Source of the DNA: Lactifluus volemus
Taxonomy: Eukaryota > Basidiomycota > Agaricomycetes > Russulales > Russulaceae
Assembly: GCA_022376515.1 (NCBI GenBank)
Contig: WTXI01000072.1
Location: 1 to 64,000, forward strand
Direction: 5' to 3'
Length of the DNA: 64,000 nucleotides
This document shows, piece by piece, positions 1 to 9,690 of the stretch. Position numbers and translations under genes: made by a program. Below the pieces are notes generated by a model. The model was given only the letters and a program-made list of their open reading frames with translations. It was not told the origin of the DNA and did no database searches. Positions within the stretch are counted from its first letter, which is position 1. Each line of letters begins with the position of its first letter.

Positions 1-1
1 G

Positions 2-1259
2 AAGCTTGGATGTTACCCTGGGTCCCTGAAGCTACGCTACCACCTCGACACTGACAAGCCAAAGACCCCAGCAACATCAATTCAAAGCGTGGATGAACTC
101 AAGATTTTCAAGGACCGTTTGCGTCTTCTCATTGTCCCCCAGCGCCTTTCAAATGGCAAACTGTCATCTCGTGTCCTCAAACCAGTGACTGTGTGTTTCG
201 AGAATGGATCTAACACAGATCAAAGTTCAGCTCATACAAATCAAAGCAATAGCCGTCACAGTACCACATCAGGGGAGAAGCAGGTATGTGATTCCATTTA
301 TGTCTATTTTTCTTTTGTTGAAAGTGCCACTGGCAGAAAGCGCGGCCATCGTCAAAGCAGCCAAGTGCCCTGGGAGCTGGCACCGGCATGTCATCCAATT
401 CTAACCCAGTATCTAATCATACCCAGATGTCGCAGAAGGCAGCGGTTGCCGACCTGCAGCAACGCTGGAAGTGCCTCCTCCACTCTAAGACCAAGGATAC
501 ATTTTGCTGGCAGTCACCACAATCCAATCACATCTGCTATGAGCTCACTTTTATGCACCTTGGGCTATGGGCAATGGAAATAGTCTGTCCATATTTACCA
601 TCCCCCGTCAATCGATGCCATGACTAACTAGATCACAGGGCAGAGGCAATGCGACTGTTGATGACAAGCCCGAAAACTTGCATCTCCATATCGCTCAGCC
701 ACATGCACGTGCTGGAAGCACGCCACCACAACACCACCCTGATCATGGGAACGCCCCGATAACACCCAATGCTGCCACTACCACTGGCATGGGCTACCAA
801 GCCGGCTCCATGCCTGCACCCCAGGCTGTTGCCGCTGTTCTTCCTCAGGCTCCTGGGCCATATGGCGGCCCATACATGACCCAACCCATGATAGGCCAGT
901 ACTTCATGCCATATCCAGGATATCCTCAGCTTCCCATCATCAATCCTAGCATGCCATTCCCTCAGTCACCTGCTCCAAGGGCTGAAAAGAACCCGCGCGA
1001 CTACCCAAATATTTGTACATGGTTTCGATACCTTGATAAGCACGAAGGACGAAACATGGATGGCATAACTTTCGAACCATTTGGCCCATTGCTTGCAGCA
1101 CAGGGATTTGTTCGCATTACGCAACTGGTATCTGAGCATGTAGGCTTGAATGACTTGCAGCAGTGGCTTAGTATTGGGCCTGGGACGGCAGTTTTGATCA
1201 AGGAATATGCTCAAGCTGATGTGCGGGCCATAGAAATGGGGAGGTTATTCATTGGGTGA
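2..1259 (+). CDS. Conserved hypothetical protein, 5' end outside window
   Basis: The 3' part of a gene that starts before the window. Three exons can be read in one continuous frame: 2-283, 325-582 and 639-1259 (TGA stop), joined by introns with GTATGT/AAAG and GTCTGT/CACAG borders. The second exon has a Cys/His-containing segment (CHWQK, then KCLLH and TFCW). The third has a Pro/Gly/Met/Tyr-rich linker, then a compact C-terminal part (from NPRDYPNICTWFRYLDKHEGR, about 90 residues) that looks like a small helical domain ending in LIKEYAQADVRAIEMGRL. I recognise the general look of many-copy Agaricomycete proteins but cannot assign a function. No stop interrupts the exons, so this could be a working gene. 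Confidence 0.6.
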
Positions 1260-1623
1260 TCCCCAAGGCATTTACTGACATGCTTCATCACAAACACTTG
1301 TATCTATCACTAGCATGGACCCATGCTCCGCACGGGACCTGGGTTATCCACAGTCATTCACGTGCACCTGTTTACAATTTTGAAGCGGAGAGTGAATTGT
1401 AAAATTTTACTGGCTCTGCTTTCTTTCGTTCTTTGTTTTCATCAGCATGAGCATTAATGAATTTTTGCTAGACGCGTTGTTACGGTTATGCGGGCCACCC
1501 GGCCCATTTCTTACTGTTTCCTGTCTGATTTTCGACTTGTGTTGTGACCTAGGATCCCCTTCCTTGGCCAGCCCCTTCTGTTCCGCTTCTGGGGGCTGTG
1601 CGCCGCCATTTTGGACGTGTATT

Positions 1624-1722
1624 TGACTCAGGGATCATGACTCAAATCTTGAGTCAGCGTTCTTGACTCAGGTCTTGAGTCAGACGCACTGAGTCAGTTC
1701 TTGAGTCATCAGAACTGACTCA
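1624..1722. promoter_or_regulatory. Array of eight TGA(C/G)TCA sites in the solo LTR
   Basis: The U3 part of this LTR carries eight copies of the 7-base motif TGACTCA or TGAGTCA in 99 bp. The same array is at 20186-20284 and 27728-27826. The motif is the classical AP-1/Gcn4 bZIP half-palindrome. All eight copies are kept in this older LTR although other positions have changed. Confidence 0.75.
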
Positions 1723-1730
1723 GGTCCTTA

Positions 1731-3310
1731 CATCAGGAAAACGTCATATTTGCTTAATGTGCTTAAAGTGTGATTAGTGTGCTTAATTTCGCCATTAAGC
1801 AGGTTAAGCAAGCATTAAGAAGAATTAAGCACAAGTTAAGCAACCCTTGATTAAGCACAGTAAGCGCACCCCTGTGCTGAATTAAGCACATTTGCTGAAT
1901 TAAGCGCATTCTGCTTAATTAAGCTAATTAAGCGCATTCTGCTTAATTAAGCTAATTAAGCAAAGTCTAAGTAACATTAAGCATCTTTCACATTTTTAAC
2001 TAATTTGAAATTTTCATCACAATTTGAAATTTTCAATCACACAATTTTGCAGGCATCAAAATTATATATTGGAGATAAAACTACAACATGAATATCTAAG
2101 ACTAGTAATCTACAGGCCTTGGTGCAACAGCCCTGGGTGGGACTGCAGGGCCACGAGGAAGCGGTGGCAGAGGCGGTGGCGGCGGCGCGAGGGGCGCGGG
2201 AGAAGCCGCGGGAGGCACGGGAATCGCGGCAGGTGCGGGGACGGCAGAGGAGACGGAAGTGCCCAGGGGGCGCGGGGCGCAGGAGGCACAGACGAGGGAG
2301 ATGGTGGTGCGGGAGACAGCAGCGGAGGCGACGGAAGTGACGCAGGGGGCGCAGGGGAGGTGGAGGAAGCGGCGGCGGCGGCGCAGGAGGTAGCGGGGGC
2401 GGAGGCGAAAACAAAAAGAAAAAGGAAGCGTTAGCACGCGCTGGAACGGGGCAGGGATCGTGACAACGTACCGGGGAGGGGGTGCAGAACGCGTCGGCGT
2501 AGACAGCGTGGATCACCCTGCAGTGGCAAGGGGAGATATGAACCACTCACCTTTGGGGCAGATTGCAGAACAGCCCTTCTTGACGCAGCTAGGGAATAGG
2601 AGCGGGGAACGAACGTTGGGGTGGTCCAGGAAGAAGCGCGGAAGCGGAGGAGGCGCAGATGCAGACGCACAAGAAGACGAGGCGGAGGCAGGCGCAGACG
2701 CAGAGGAAAAAAAAAAAAGTTTTGAGAAGTCGAAAAAAAGGAGAACGCGATGCATGTAGACAAACGCAATCGCGGTGGCGAGGAGAAGCTGGTAATGGTG
2801 AGACGTGTGGCAACGCCAGACGGCGAGCCGGCCATGGTGGCGACAGCGGAGGGCCCAACACGGAGACGATGGCGACAGAGGACACAAAGGGGAGGCACGA
2901 AAACGATGGACGAAAATCAACATCGTGCAAATAAGAACAAGCAAAAGACGCACGTGGTCGGTGCACGGGAACGACTTAGTGAAATTTTCATGACTTTGCA
3001 TATTTTTTGAACTTTAATTAAATTACATAAATTACTTCCATTTGCTTAGCATGATTAAAAGCCTCTTAAAATTCTCTTAGTTTGCTTAAACTACTTGTTT
3101 GCTTAGCGTGATTAAAGTTTGCTTAATTTTCATTATTGGTCATAACAAAATTTGCTTAGTTGTACTGAGTGTGGATTAATGTGATTAATGTGCTTAATGT
3201 GCTTAAGTAGAAAAAAAGAAATTTTTTATTAAGCAGAAGACAGTAATTAAGACCATTAAGCAAAGTAAGCACCATTAATTAGCATAAGCAAATATGATGT
3301 TTTCCTGATG
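1731..3310. mobile_element. Non-autonomous DNA transposon, CATCAGG family, copy 1
   Basis: A 1,580-bp insertion in the solo LTR, with terminal inverted repeats of at least 26 bp beginning CATCAGGAAAACGTCAT (left) and its complement with one mismatch (right). It is flanked by a TA duplication (1729-1730 and 3311-3312). The uninterrupted LTR at 20040 shows the empty site with one TA, so the borders are exact. About 370 bp at the left and 390 bp at the right are AT-rich and packed with TTAAGC/GCTTAA motifs. The centre is purine-rich on the plus strand. I see no transposase. The dense subterminal motifs suggest transposase-binding sites as in CACTA or KDZ elements; this is inference. Confidence 0.88.
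2150..2910 (+). repeat. Purine-rich low-complexity core of CATCAGG copy 1
   Basis: Imperfect GGAGGCGG/GCGGAGG-type repeats and GAAAAAGAA runs, strongly purine-biased on the plus strand. The same core with variation is at about 5440-6140 in copy 2. Long open frames on either strand here are by-products of the composition: Ser/Pro/Leu-rich on the minus strand, Arg/Gly-rich on the plus strand. Several closely spaced G-runs could form quadruplexes. Confidence 0.7.
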
Positions 3311-4000
3311 TAGTCAATAGTCTTGACTTTGCTACTGTACTGTGACCTCTGTAGGATAGTTGGCTGGCCCTCTGTACGCATAAATAGGGCCCTGTAGACG
3401 AGCTAAAGCCCCAGCTTCAGCTTCGTCTAGAATCGCAGTTCATTGTTCCCTGCTCACACTCGCATCGCATCTTCTCCTCTCTTCTTGTGAATCCCCTCTT
3501 CATACCTTGATCTAGGTACTTCGCGCCACGATCAGACATCTGTGAACTTGTTCCATTTCCTTGAAACAAGTCCCCAGACGCCTGAACCCTAATACAAACG
3601 CGTTGTGAGAAGTAGTCTCACTTCTCACCCCGCATCCGCATCACCAACCTTAGTTCAACCTCCCACGAGTGTCCATAGAGGCGAGGCATCACTTCCCCTC
3701 TAAGAACACTCGCGCCCGTGTTGTGGTTGAACTTACACATCGTCATTAACCCATCTGCCACCGTCTATCCCTTTTGGGAACGGTAACTCTGACCATCGCG
3801 TGCGCCGGCCCGTATTAACCACTTCACGCGATACGAACCCCGAGAGTTCGCACAGTCAAGTCTACTCCTTGCTGGACCTTGCCTGCGCGTTCTAGAATCG
3901 ACTATTTGGTGTTGCTAGTCTTGTCCGACTCGCCACAGCAAATAGCCAACCCGAACGAAGCTCACTTCGAGCCACAGTCCCTGCGAACTGTGACACGCGT

Positions 4001-4501
4001 TGTGGATCCTCGTCGCACGGGACTCCGAGCGTGTGTGGTGGTCTTTCATGGGTCTCATTCTGGGTGGATTAGTTTGATGGTTGCGTTCTCGTCGAGAACG
4101 CAACCATCAAACTTCTCATGCATCTCCGGCAGGTGTAATCATTGTTGTTACCGGTGAGTGTCATTATCAATCATGTTACGTCCGACTGTCTCAGATTTGA
4201 ATCTTTCTGTTCTCTGATGCTAGGTGTAGTGGTGTCAAATTGCTGTTATCGAGGACGCCGACTGTCGCTCTGTAGGGAAGTAGAAGATTGGGGCACCGCC
4301 GCACCGCCTGCTACAATCGGCATGTGGCCTGCTGTCGACCAATCACATTGGTTTCATCAATTTGTTGCAAGTTTGTCTGCAGAAGCCTTCCTGCTACACA
4401 GCAGCCGAACATGGGATATGGTTCAAGGGCAGGTTGGTCAACCGCTGGTCATGATCATCCCAGCCCGAGCTCCACAGGCCTCCACAAAGGAGCTCTGGGA
4501 G
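4001..4501. other. Spacer between solo LTR and second CATCAGG element
   Basis: No gene can be supported in these 500 bases. Short open frames exist on both strands without recognisable motifs. The only marked structure is the palindrome at 4071-4113. Confidence 0.5.
4071..4113. repeat. 43-bp near-perfect palindrome
   Basis: Two 21-base arms (4071-4091 and 4093-4113) are exact reverse complements around a single central T. The arms start AGTTTGATGG and end CCATCAAACT. The structure is isolated; neither arm occurs elsewhere in the window that I noticed. Confidence 0.9.
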
Positions 4502-4941
4502 CATCAGGAAAACGTCATATTTGCTTAACATGCTTAAAGTGTGATTAGTGTGCTTAATGTCATCATTAAGCAGGTTAAGCAAGCATTAAGAAGAATTAAG
4601 CACAAGTTAAGCTACCTTGATTAAGCACCGTAAGACAAGCCCGTTGCTGAATTAAGCTCATTCTGCTTAATTAAGTGCATTCTGCTTAATTAAGCTAATT
4701 AAGCAAGATCTAAGTAACATTAAGCACCTTTCACATTTTTAACTAATTTGAAATTTTCATCACAATTTGAAATTTTCAATCCATTTGATATTTTCAATCA
4801 CACAATTTTATAGGCATCAAAATTATATATTGGAGTAAAACTACAACATGAATATCTAAGACTAGTAATCTTCTCCCCCCACCAGAGCCGATCACGCCCG
4901 GAGATGAGAAGTGTCACGAAAACTTAAAGCTACGCGGTGCA

Positions 4942-5307
4942 ATGCGTTTCCTCGGTGCGTCGACACTGCTGGTGCCGCCCATCACACTCGCCGTTCCTAC
5001 CCCCTCCGATTCTTCGATTAACAGCAGCGGTGACCGGGACAAAAAAAGGGACGATGGAAGGGTTGGTGGTGTGGAGGCAGCGACGACGGGCGGAACGACG
5101 AAAAGGGGAGAAGGGTTCTGGGATTTCGAACTCGAGTACGCTCCGCTCAGGACCAGGTTTGTGTCCATCGGTGGGCTGAGAGTGTTGCTCTTGGAAGACC
5201 AGGTAGATGGTGCAGAAGAAGCGTCCCCTGAGAGGCAAAGTATGAGTGACCCTCCTGTAGTGCTGAAAGAGTGGGATGTAATCGGCGAGATATGGGTAAA
5301 GTCATGA
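4942..5307 (+). pseudogene. Captured gene fragment, resembles C-terminus of TRAPP subunit Trs65
   Basis: An open frame of 121 codons inside the CATCAGG element. It reads like the end of a fungal Trs65-type protein (TRAPPII-specific subunit): a Ser/Thr-rich linker, then a beta-strand-like segment with FDLEYAPLRTRF-like spacing, VSIGGLRVLLLEDQVDG and, near the end, LKEWDVIGEIWV. The assignment is from memory of the family pattern and is tentative. The frame has an ATG and a stop, but no native gene end is expected within a transposon, so I treat it as a captured piece. It is absent from the sister element at 1731-3310. Confidence 0.4.
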
Positions 5308-5439
5308 CACAACGGGCGGGTGTGGCTACCAGCTCAGATTTTCCTTTGTTTCCGTTGCGACACAAGAGCTTCCTGAGATTGATAGAGGCCAGCTCGATGG
5401 CCTGCAACCGGGAAATGCGCCCACCAGACTCCAACGCGA

Positions 5440-6140
5440 TCCAACGAGGCGGTGGCGGAGGCGCGGGAGGCGCGGGAGGAGGCGAGGGCCAAGGGAGGAG
5501 GCACGGGGCGCGGGAAGCCCAGGAAATGCCGCGGGAGGGGCAGGAGGAGGCGCGGGACAAGGCGCGGGAGGCGCGGGAAGCGGAGGAGGCGCGGGGACGG
5601 CGGAGGGGACGGAAGTGCGCAGAAGGCGCAGGAGGGGTGGTGCAGGCAGGGGAGGCGGCGCCACAGGAGGAGGCGGAGGCAGAGGTGAAGGCGAACAAAA
5701 AAAAAGGGTCAGGAAGCGTTGGGGCGAGGTAGCGTACAACATACCGGAGAGGTGGCGCAGAAGGCGCGGCGCAGGCAGCGTGCGCCGTGGACCCCTCGCA
5801 GCCCAGCCAGTGGTTCCAGGAGGAAGCGATGCGAAGAGGCGAGGGCGTGGACGAGGCGCAGGCGCAGGAGGCAGAGGATGACGCGGTGGAGGCAGAGGCA
5901 GAGGCAGAGGCAGAGGCAGAGGAAGCAGCATTGAGACGCGTTTGCGCGGGGGGAAAAAAGGGGGGGGAAATGCGGTGGCAAAGAGAACGCGGGGACGCTG
6001 AGGCTTGTGGCAGCGCAAGGCGGCGAGCGGTGGCGACAGAGGCCACGGAGACGGCAAGGAGAGAGGGCAAGACGTGTGGCAGCGCCAGACGGTGAGCCAG
6101 CCGTGGTGACAACGCGGAGTCCTCAACACGGGGGCGACGA
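5440..6140 (+). repeat. Purine-rich low-complexity core of CATCAGG copy 2
   Basis: Imperfect repeats of the GGAGGCGCGG and GAGGCAGAGGCAGAGG type, including a short tandem GGCAGA array near 5890-5925. Parts match the core of copy 1 (for example around CGGAGGGGACGGAAGTG). The long Ser/Pro/Leu open frames on the minus strand (342 and 316 codons) come from this composition and are not called as genes. Confidence 0.7.
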
Positions 6141-6647
6141 CGACAGAGGGGAGGGAGGGACAGAAGACTTGGCACGAAAACGCACGAAAATCAACATCGT
6201 GCAAATAAGAACAAACAAAGATGCACGTGGTTGGTGCATGGGAACGACTTAGTGAAAATTCAAGTGAAAATTTCATGACTTTGCATATTTTTCGGACTTT
6301 AATTAAATTACATAAAATACTTCAATTTGCTTAGCATGATTAAAAGCCTCTTAAAATTCTCTTAGTTTGCTTAAACTACTGGTTTACTTAGTGTGATTAA
6401 AGTTTGCTTAATTTTCATTATTGGTCATATTAAAATTTGCTTAGTTGTGCTGAGTGTGGATTAATGTGATTAATGTGCTTAACATGCTTAAACCAAAAAA
6501 CAGAATTTTTTTATTAAGCAGAAGACCATAATTAAGACCATTAAGCAAAGTAAGCACCATTAATTAGCGTAAGCAAATATGACGTTTTCCTGATGAGCGA
6601 CAGCACTACACCAATCTGTAAGCGCTATCCAGAACCTCAAAGAAATA

Positions 6648-6863
6648 CAGTGACTCCAAAAACCCTTTCAATGTTTGCCCAAATTGTGGCATATGATGTG
6701 TGACATATCAAGGGGTGGGAATGTCGCCTAGCTATTGCTGAGACAAAAATAGTAATGGTTCCTGGCTACAAATGTGTTCCTAGATCATATGATTCGGATA
6801 AGATCCTATGAAGATATGAGTGATCTAAAATGGTGGTATCATTGGAAGGGTTTTTTCACTTTT
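6648..6863 (+). repeat. Left terminal inverted repeat of Tc1 element
   Basis: Pairs with 8042-8257. It begins CAGTGACTCCAAAAACCC and runs to the CACTTTT stretch before the end of the transposase gene. Confidence 0.9.
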
Positions 6864-6889
6864 GGGTTAATGAGGGTATTTAGGTATTA

Positions 6890-7909
6890 TTAGTACTTGG
6901 TATAGCCTCCTTTTGCTCTAAGCACTGCCTGAACTCTTCTAGGCATGCTCTCAATTAACTTTTGACACTCCTCAGCAGTTATCCTCTCCCAATCCACCTG
7001 AACCCTCTCCCATAACTGATGAATCCCATTAGGAGGGTGTTCATGCTCTGCAAGCTTCCTTTTCAGATAACCCCACAGATGTTCAATGGGGTTTAGGTCA
7101 GGGGACTGTGCAGGCCACACCATGGTCTCAAAATCCTGCTCCTTCAGCCAGCCACTCACTAGTTTGCAGGTGTGCTTGCGGTCATTGTCTTGCTGAAAGA
7201 TGATGTCAGGAGGATTAAGACCATAATACTGCAGGGCATTCAGCAGGTCATCCTTCAAAATCTGAAGGTATAGTTCCCCATCCATCCTACCATCAATCTT
7301 AGCAGCATAGCCAACTCCCTGCCAAGTCATACATCCCCACATCATCAGTGAACCACCTCCAAACTTGAGGGTTCCCTCTACCAGCCTATCATTCAGCCTC
7401 TCTCCTGGCCTTTTCCACACCCATTTGCGCCCATCTGACCCTAAGCGATTGATTTTAGTCTCATCAGACCATACAACCTTCTTCCAGTCCTCCACGGTCC
7501 AGTCCTTGTGGATATAAGCATAGTCTAAGCGAGCTTTGCGATGCTTGGCTGAAAGAAAGGGTCGTTTGGACTTTGCTACTGCCTTCATACCAGACTTTTT
7601 CAAGTGCTGGCAGACTGTGTTGGGGGAGAGAGGTTGGTTTATGATATTGGAGAGGGTTCGGGTAACCTGGACAGCATTCTCTGCCTTGCCAGAGGTGATG
7701 AGATGCTGAGCATAATGAATGTTGGCAGGGGAAAGCTTGGATGGACGACCTCCAATGGACTTTGGAAGTGTAGAACACCTTTTGGAGCGAAGTCTGGAGA
7801 TGGTAGAGCGGCTAACACCAGTTCTCTGGGAGATGTCTTCACCAGAATGACCAGCATTAAGTAGAGAAAGAATTGTGGCCTGTTTGGTGAGAGTAAGAGA
7901 TCTGACCAT
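6890..7909 (-). CDS. Tc1-like DD34E transposase
   Basis: 339 codons without interruption. The N-terminal half has two helix-turn-helix-like segments (about residues 5-55, ATILSLLNAGHSGEDISQRTGVSRSTISR, and 60-110, with the GRPSKLSP hinge). The catalytic part has the first Asp in VVWSDETKI, the second Asp in IIFQQDNDRKHT and the Glu in SPDLNPIEHLWGYLKRKL. Exactly 34 residues lie between the second Asp and the Glu, giving the Tc1-type DD34E triad. Length and order fit a full Tc1 transposase, which binds the inverted repeats and cuts and rejoins the element at TA sites. The start ATG lies 132 bp inside the right inverted repeat's inner edge. Confidence 0.96.
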   Translation of the reverse strand: MVRSLTLTKQATILSLLNAGHSGEDISQRTGVSRSTISRLRSKRCSTLPKSIGGRPSKLSPANIHYAQHLITSGKAENAVQVTRTLSNIINQPLSPNTVCQHLKKSGMKAVAKSKRPFLSAKHRKARLDYAYIHKDWTVEDWKKVVWSDETKINRLGSDGRKWVWKRPGERLNDRLVEGTLKFGGGSLMMWGCMTWQGVGYAAKIDGRMDGELYLQILKDDLLNALQYYGLNPPDIIFQQDNDRKHTCKLVSGWLKEQDFETMVWPAQSPDLNPIEHLWGYLKRKLAEHEHPPNGIHQLWERVQVDWERITAEECQKLIESMPRRVQAVLRAKGGYTKY

Positions 7910-8041
7910 GGTGGTGGTTGAAAGTCAAGAAGTGTGTGAACTTTTTTAAACTCAGACATGATGTTTATTTGTGTTGCTTTGTTTGTTCAAGCAACAATGG
8001 CCATTACCCTTTGATTTGACTGAGATCTTAGCTTTTAATCT

Positions 8042-8257
8042 AAAAGTGAAAAAACCCTTCCAATGATACCACCATTTTAGATCAATCATATCTTCATAGG
8101 ATCTTATCCGAATCATATGATCTAGGAACACATTTGTAGCCAGGAACCATTACTATTTTTGTCTCAGCAATAGCTAGGCGACATTCCCACCCCTTGATAT
8201 GTCACACATCATATGCCACAATTTGGGCAAACATTGAAAGGGTTTTTGGAGTCACTG
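8042..8257 (-). repeat. Right terminal inverted repeat of Tc1 element
   Basis: Reverse complement of 6648-6863, ending in GGAGTCACTG before the TA duplication. Confidence 0.9.
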
Positions 8258-9100
8258 TATATGTAAATAAAATAAAAAGTCAACGGGGAGGCATGCTCGG
8301 TCGAATGAGACTGCGGCCTCAGGAAATGCGTGAGCAAGCCTCGAGTAGCTACAGTTTGAAACATGAATGGGTCTGGGCGTTCGCCCCAACGGGGCCAGTC
8401 CGGGTCGCCCTCAGGCGATCTCGCGGCCAAATCTCCTCCCTCCTCGGCATCCAACATCACCTCCCAAAGCGTCAATATATTCCAACACTCCCCCGCGACC
8501 ACAACCGTCGAGTCTTGCAAATCAAGGTCCGCAGCATGCCTGGCAACCTTCCGGCGTTGGTTCTAAAGATGTCAGCGGAGAGCGTGGCATGTCTTCGTCA
8601 TCCCTCGCCTGCTGCCCTACCATCCTCTGGCATCTCACGTTTCTTTCGTTCGCCGACTGATAACGCTCGTTCTGGGCCTTCGCAGTACACAGAGAGTCGC
8701 GTATAGTACAGCCTGAGACAAAGGAACACGAGAAACAAAACAAAGCCACAAAAAGATACCAAACTGGGCAGACAATAAGAAAGCGAGGCAAACTAAGACG
8801 AAACAGGAGACAAGGAGACACGAGATGAGTCAGAAACGAGAGAGAAGAAAGAGACACGCCGTGCAGCACGAGGCCGCAGAGGACGGTTCTAGGGCTGAGG
8901 CGTAAAAGCATTGTGGCCGAGGGAAATCGTGGCCCTTTCATCACGTTGATTTGGGGCGAGACGACAAGTCAGGAGCCTTGAGAATTAGCCAGGAATCACA
9001 GTGAGACAGAGGAAACGGGGGAGGAATCGCGAGAGTGGCAGGAGATGCGTACGAGTCGAGATTTCGAGGCCAGCCACATGGTTACATCTCTTTGGGGCTT
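8258..9100. other. Degenerate transposon-derived DNA
   Basis: No intact gene. On the minus strand about 8350-8450 reads GDPDWPRW in a context that vaguely recalls the start of a copia reverse transcriptase; this is too weak to annotate. The stretch 8862-9090 is the first unit of a diverged direct repeat whose second unit is at 9470-9690. Confidence 0.5.
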
Positions 9101-9690
9101 TTAGATATCAACTGTTCCCAGTTGATGCACGTCGTCGTTGTCTTCGGAATGGTAGTCTTTGTCAACAACTATGGCAAGGTTGTTGAGGTCGAGGACACAG
9201 GTGACAGGGATGAAGGCGCGAGAGCGGGCGTGATAAGGGACGAGTCGAAAGGTGGCGTACCGAAGCTTTGAGACAGCTCCGTTGATTTCGGCAAGGCAAT
9301 AAGAACCGGAGGAAGTCTTGCGAACGATTTTTTGCAGCCTAAGTCAGTCTCGATGGCTGAATTCCGAATGAGGACGAGGTTGCCTGGGTGAAAGGAGTGG
9401 TCACGGATGGTGTTTTGATACTGTCATTCAACAAGTCAGAACATGAAAGAAACCAAGGAAAAATGTCATGCAACGTGAGGCCACAGAGGGCAGGTCTAGG
9501 GCTGAGGCATGGTCGCATCGTGGCCGAGGGCGATCGGGGCCCTTATTGTCGATAAGACGCGGTTGTAGCGATTTGGAAGCCTCAGAAAAACAGACAGAGT
9601 CACAGAGATCGATGGTAAGAGATCGAGAAGGGATCATGAGAGCGGGGAGAAAGTGTGTATGAATTGAGACTTCAAGGCCAGCCACATGGC
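8862..9690 (+). repeat. Diverged direct repeat, two units
   Basis: The units 8862-9090 and 9470-9690 share the same order of blocks: GAGGCC(A/G)CAGAGG, TCTAGGGCTGAGGC, GTGGCCGAGGG, then after about 120 bp GAGA-TTC-AGGCCAGCCACATGG. The offset is about 610 bp and identity appears to be about 70-75% by eye. The integrase fragment 9101-9420 lies between the units, so the repeat was probably part of an old retroelement. Confidence 0.6.
9101..9420 (-). pseudogene. Gypsy-type integrase C-terminal fragment
   Basis: On the minus strand the sequence reads YQNTIRDHSFHPGNLVLIRNSAIE, the entry of the integrase C-terminal domain of basidiomycete Ty3/gypsy elements. After a frame change near 9330 follow SGSYCLAEINGAVSKLRYA and FRLVPYHARSRAF, the end of the same domain. 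A tail rich in Asp follows and stops at 9101-9103. The chain is broken by an internal deletion or frameshift, and no reverse transcriptase or protease is found upstream. It is a relic unrelated in sequence to the complete element at 20 kb. Confidence 0.8.

Larger units (their letters stand above)
1478..3995 (+). repeat. Solo LTR of the gypsy element, split by a nested insertion
   Basis: This starts TGTTACGG and ends GTGACA like the LTRs of the complete element at 20040-28517, and is flanked by a 5-bp target duplication CGCGT (1473-1477 and 3996-4000). With the inserted element 1731-3310 and one copy of its TA duplication removed, its length is 936 bp, matching the 935 and 936 bp LTRs of the complete copy. 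No gag or pol lies beside it, so it is most simply the product of LTR-LTR recombination. It differs from the complete element's LTRs at many positions and is therefore an older insertion. Confidence 0.93.
4502..6595. mobile_element. Non-autonomous DNA transposon, CATCAGG family, copy 2
   Basis: 2,094 bp with the same terminal inverted repeats as the copy at 1731-3310 (CATCAGGAAAACGTCAT at the left, its complement ending CCTGATG at the right). AG flanks both sides (4500-4501 and 6596-6597), a possible 2-bp target duplication that is not TA. The left 370 bp and right 400 bp align with copy 1, including the TTAAGC/GCTTAA arrays. The two copies diverge abruptly just after 4871 (copy 1: about 2112). 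Extra internal DNA here includes a gene-like segment at 4942-5307. No transposase is visible. Confidence 0.85.
6648..8257 (-). mobile_element. Complete Tc1-like DNA transposon
   Basis: 1,610 bp with long terminal inverted repeats of about 216 bp (6648-6863 and 8042-8257) that begin CAGTGACTCC and match almost completely; I saw two or three mismatches. TA flanks both ends (6646-6647 and 8258-8259), the target duplication expected for Tc1/mariner. It contains one uninterrupted transposase gene on the minus strand. The near-identity of the inverted repeats and the intact DD34E gene suggest a young, possibly active copy. Confidence 0.95.

Noticed and set aside
1731..2010. Repeated TTAAGC words considered as a CRISPR-like array
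   Set aside because: Irregular spacing, six-base words and a eukaryotic context; these are subterminal repeats of a transposon.
5147..6276. Minus-strand open frames of 342 and 316 codons
   Set aside because: Ser/Pro/Leu/Ala low-complexity translations of a purine-rich repeat core; the homologous core at 2150-2910 gives different frames, so no coding conservation.
8350..8450. Minus-strand GDPDWPRW, possible copia reverse transcriptase entry
   Set aside because: One short motif without any of the catalytic blocks.
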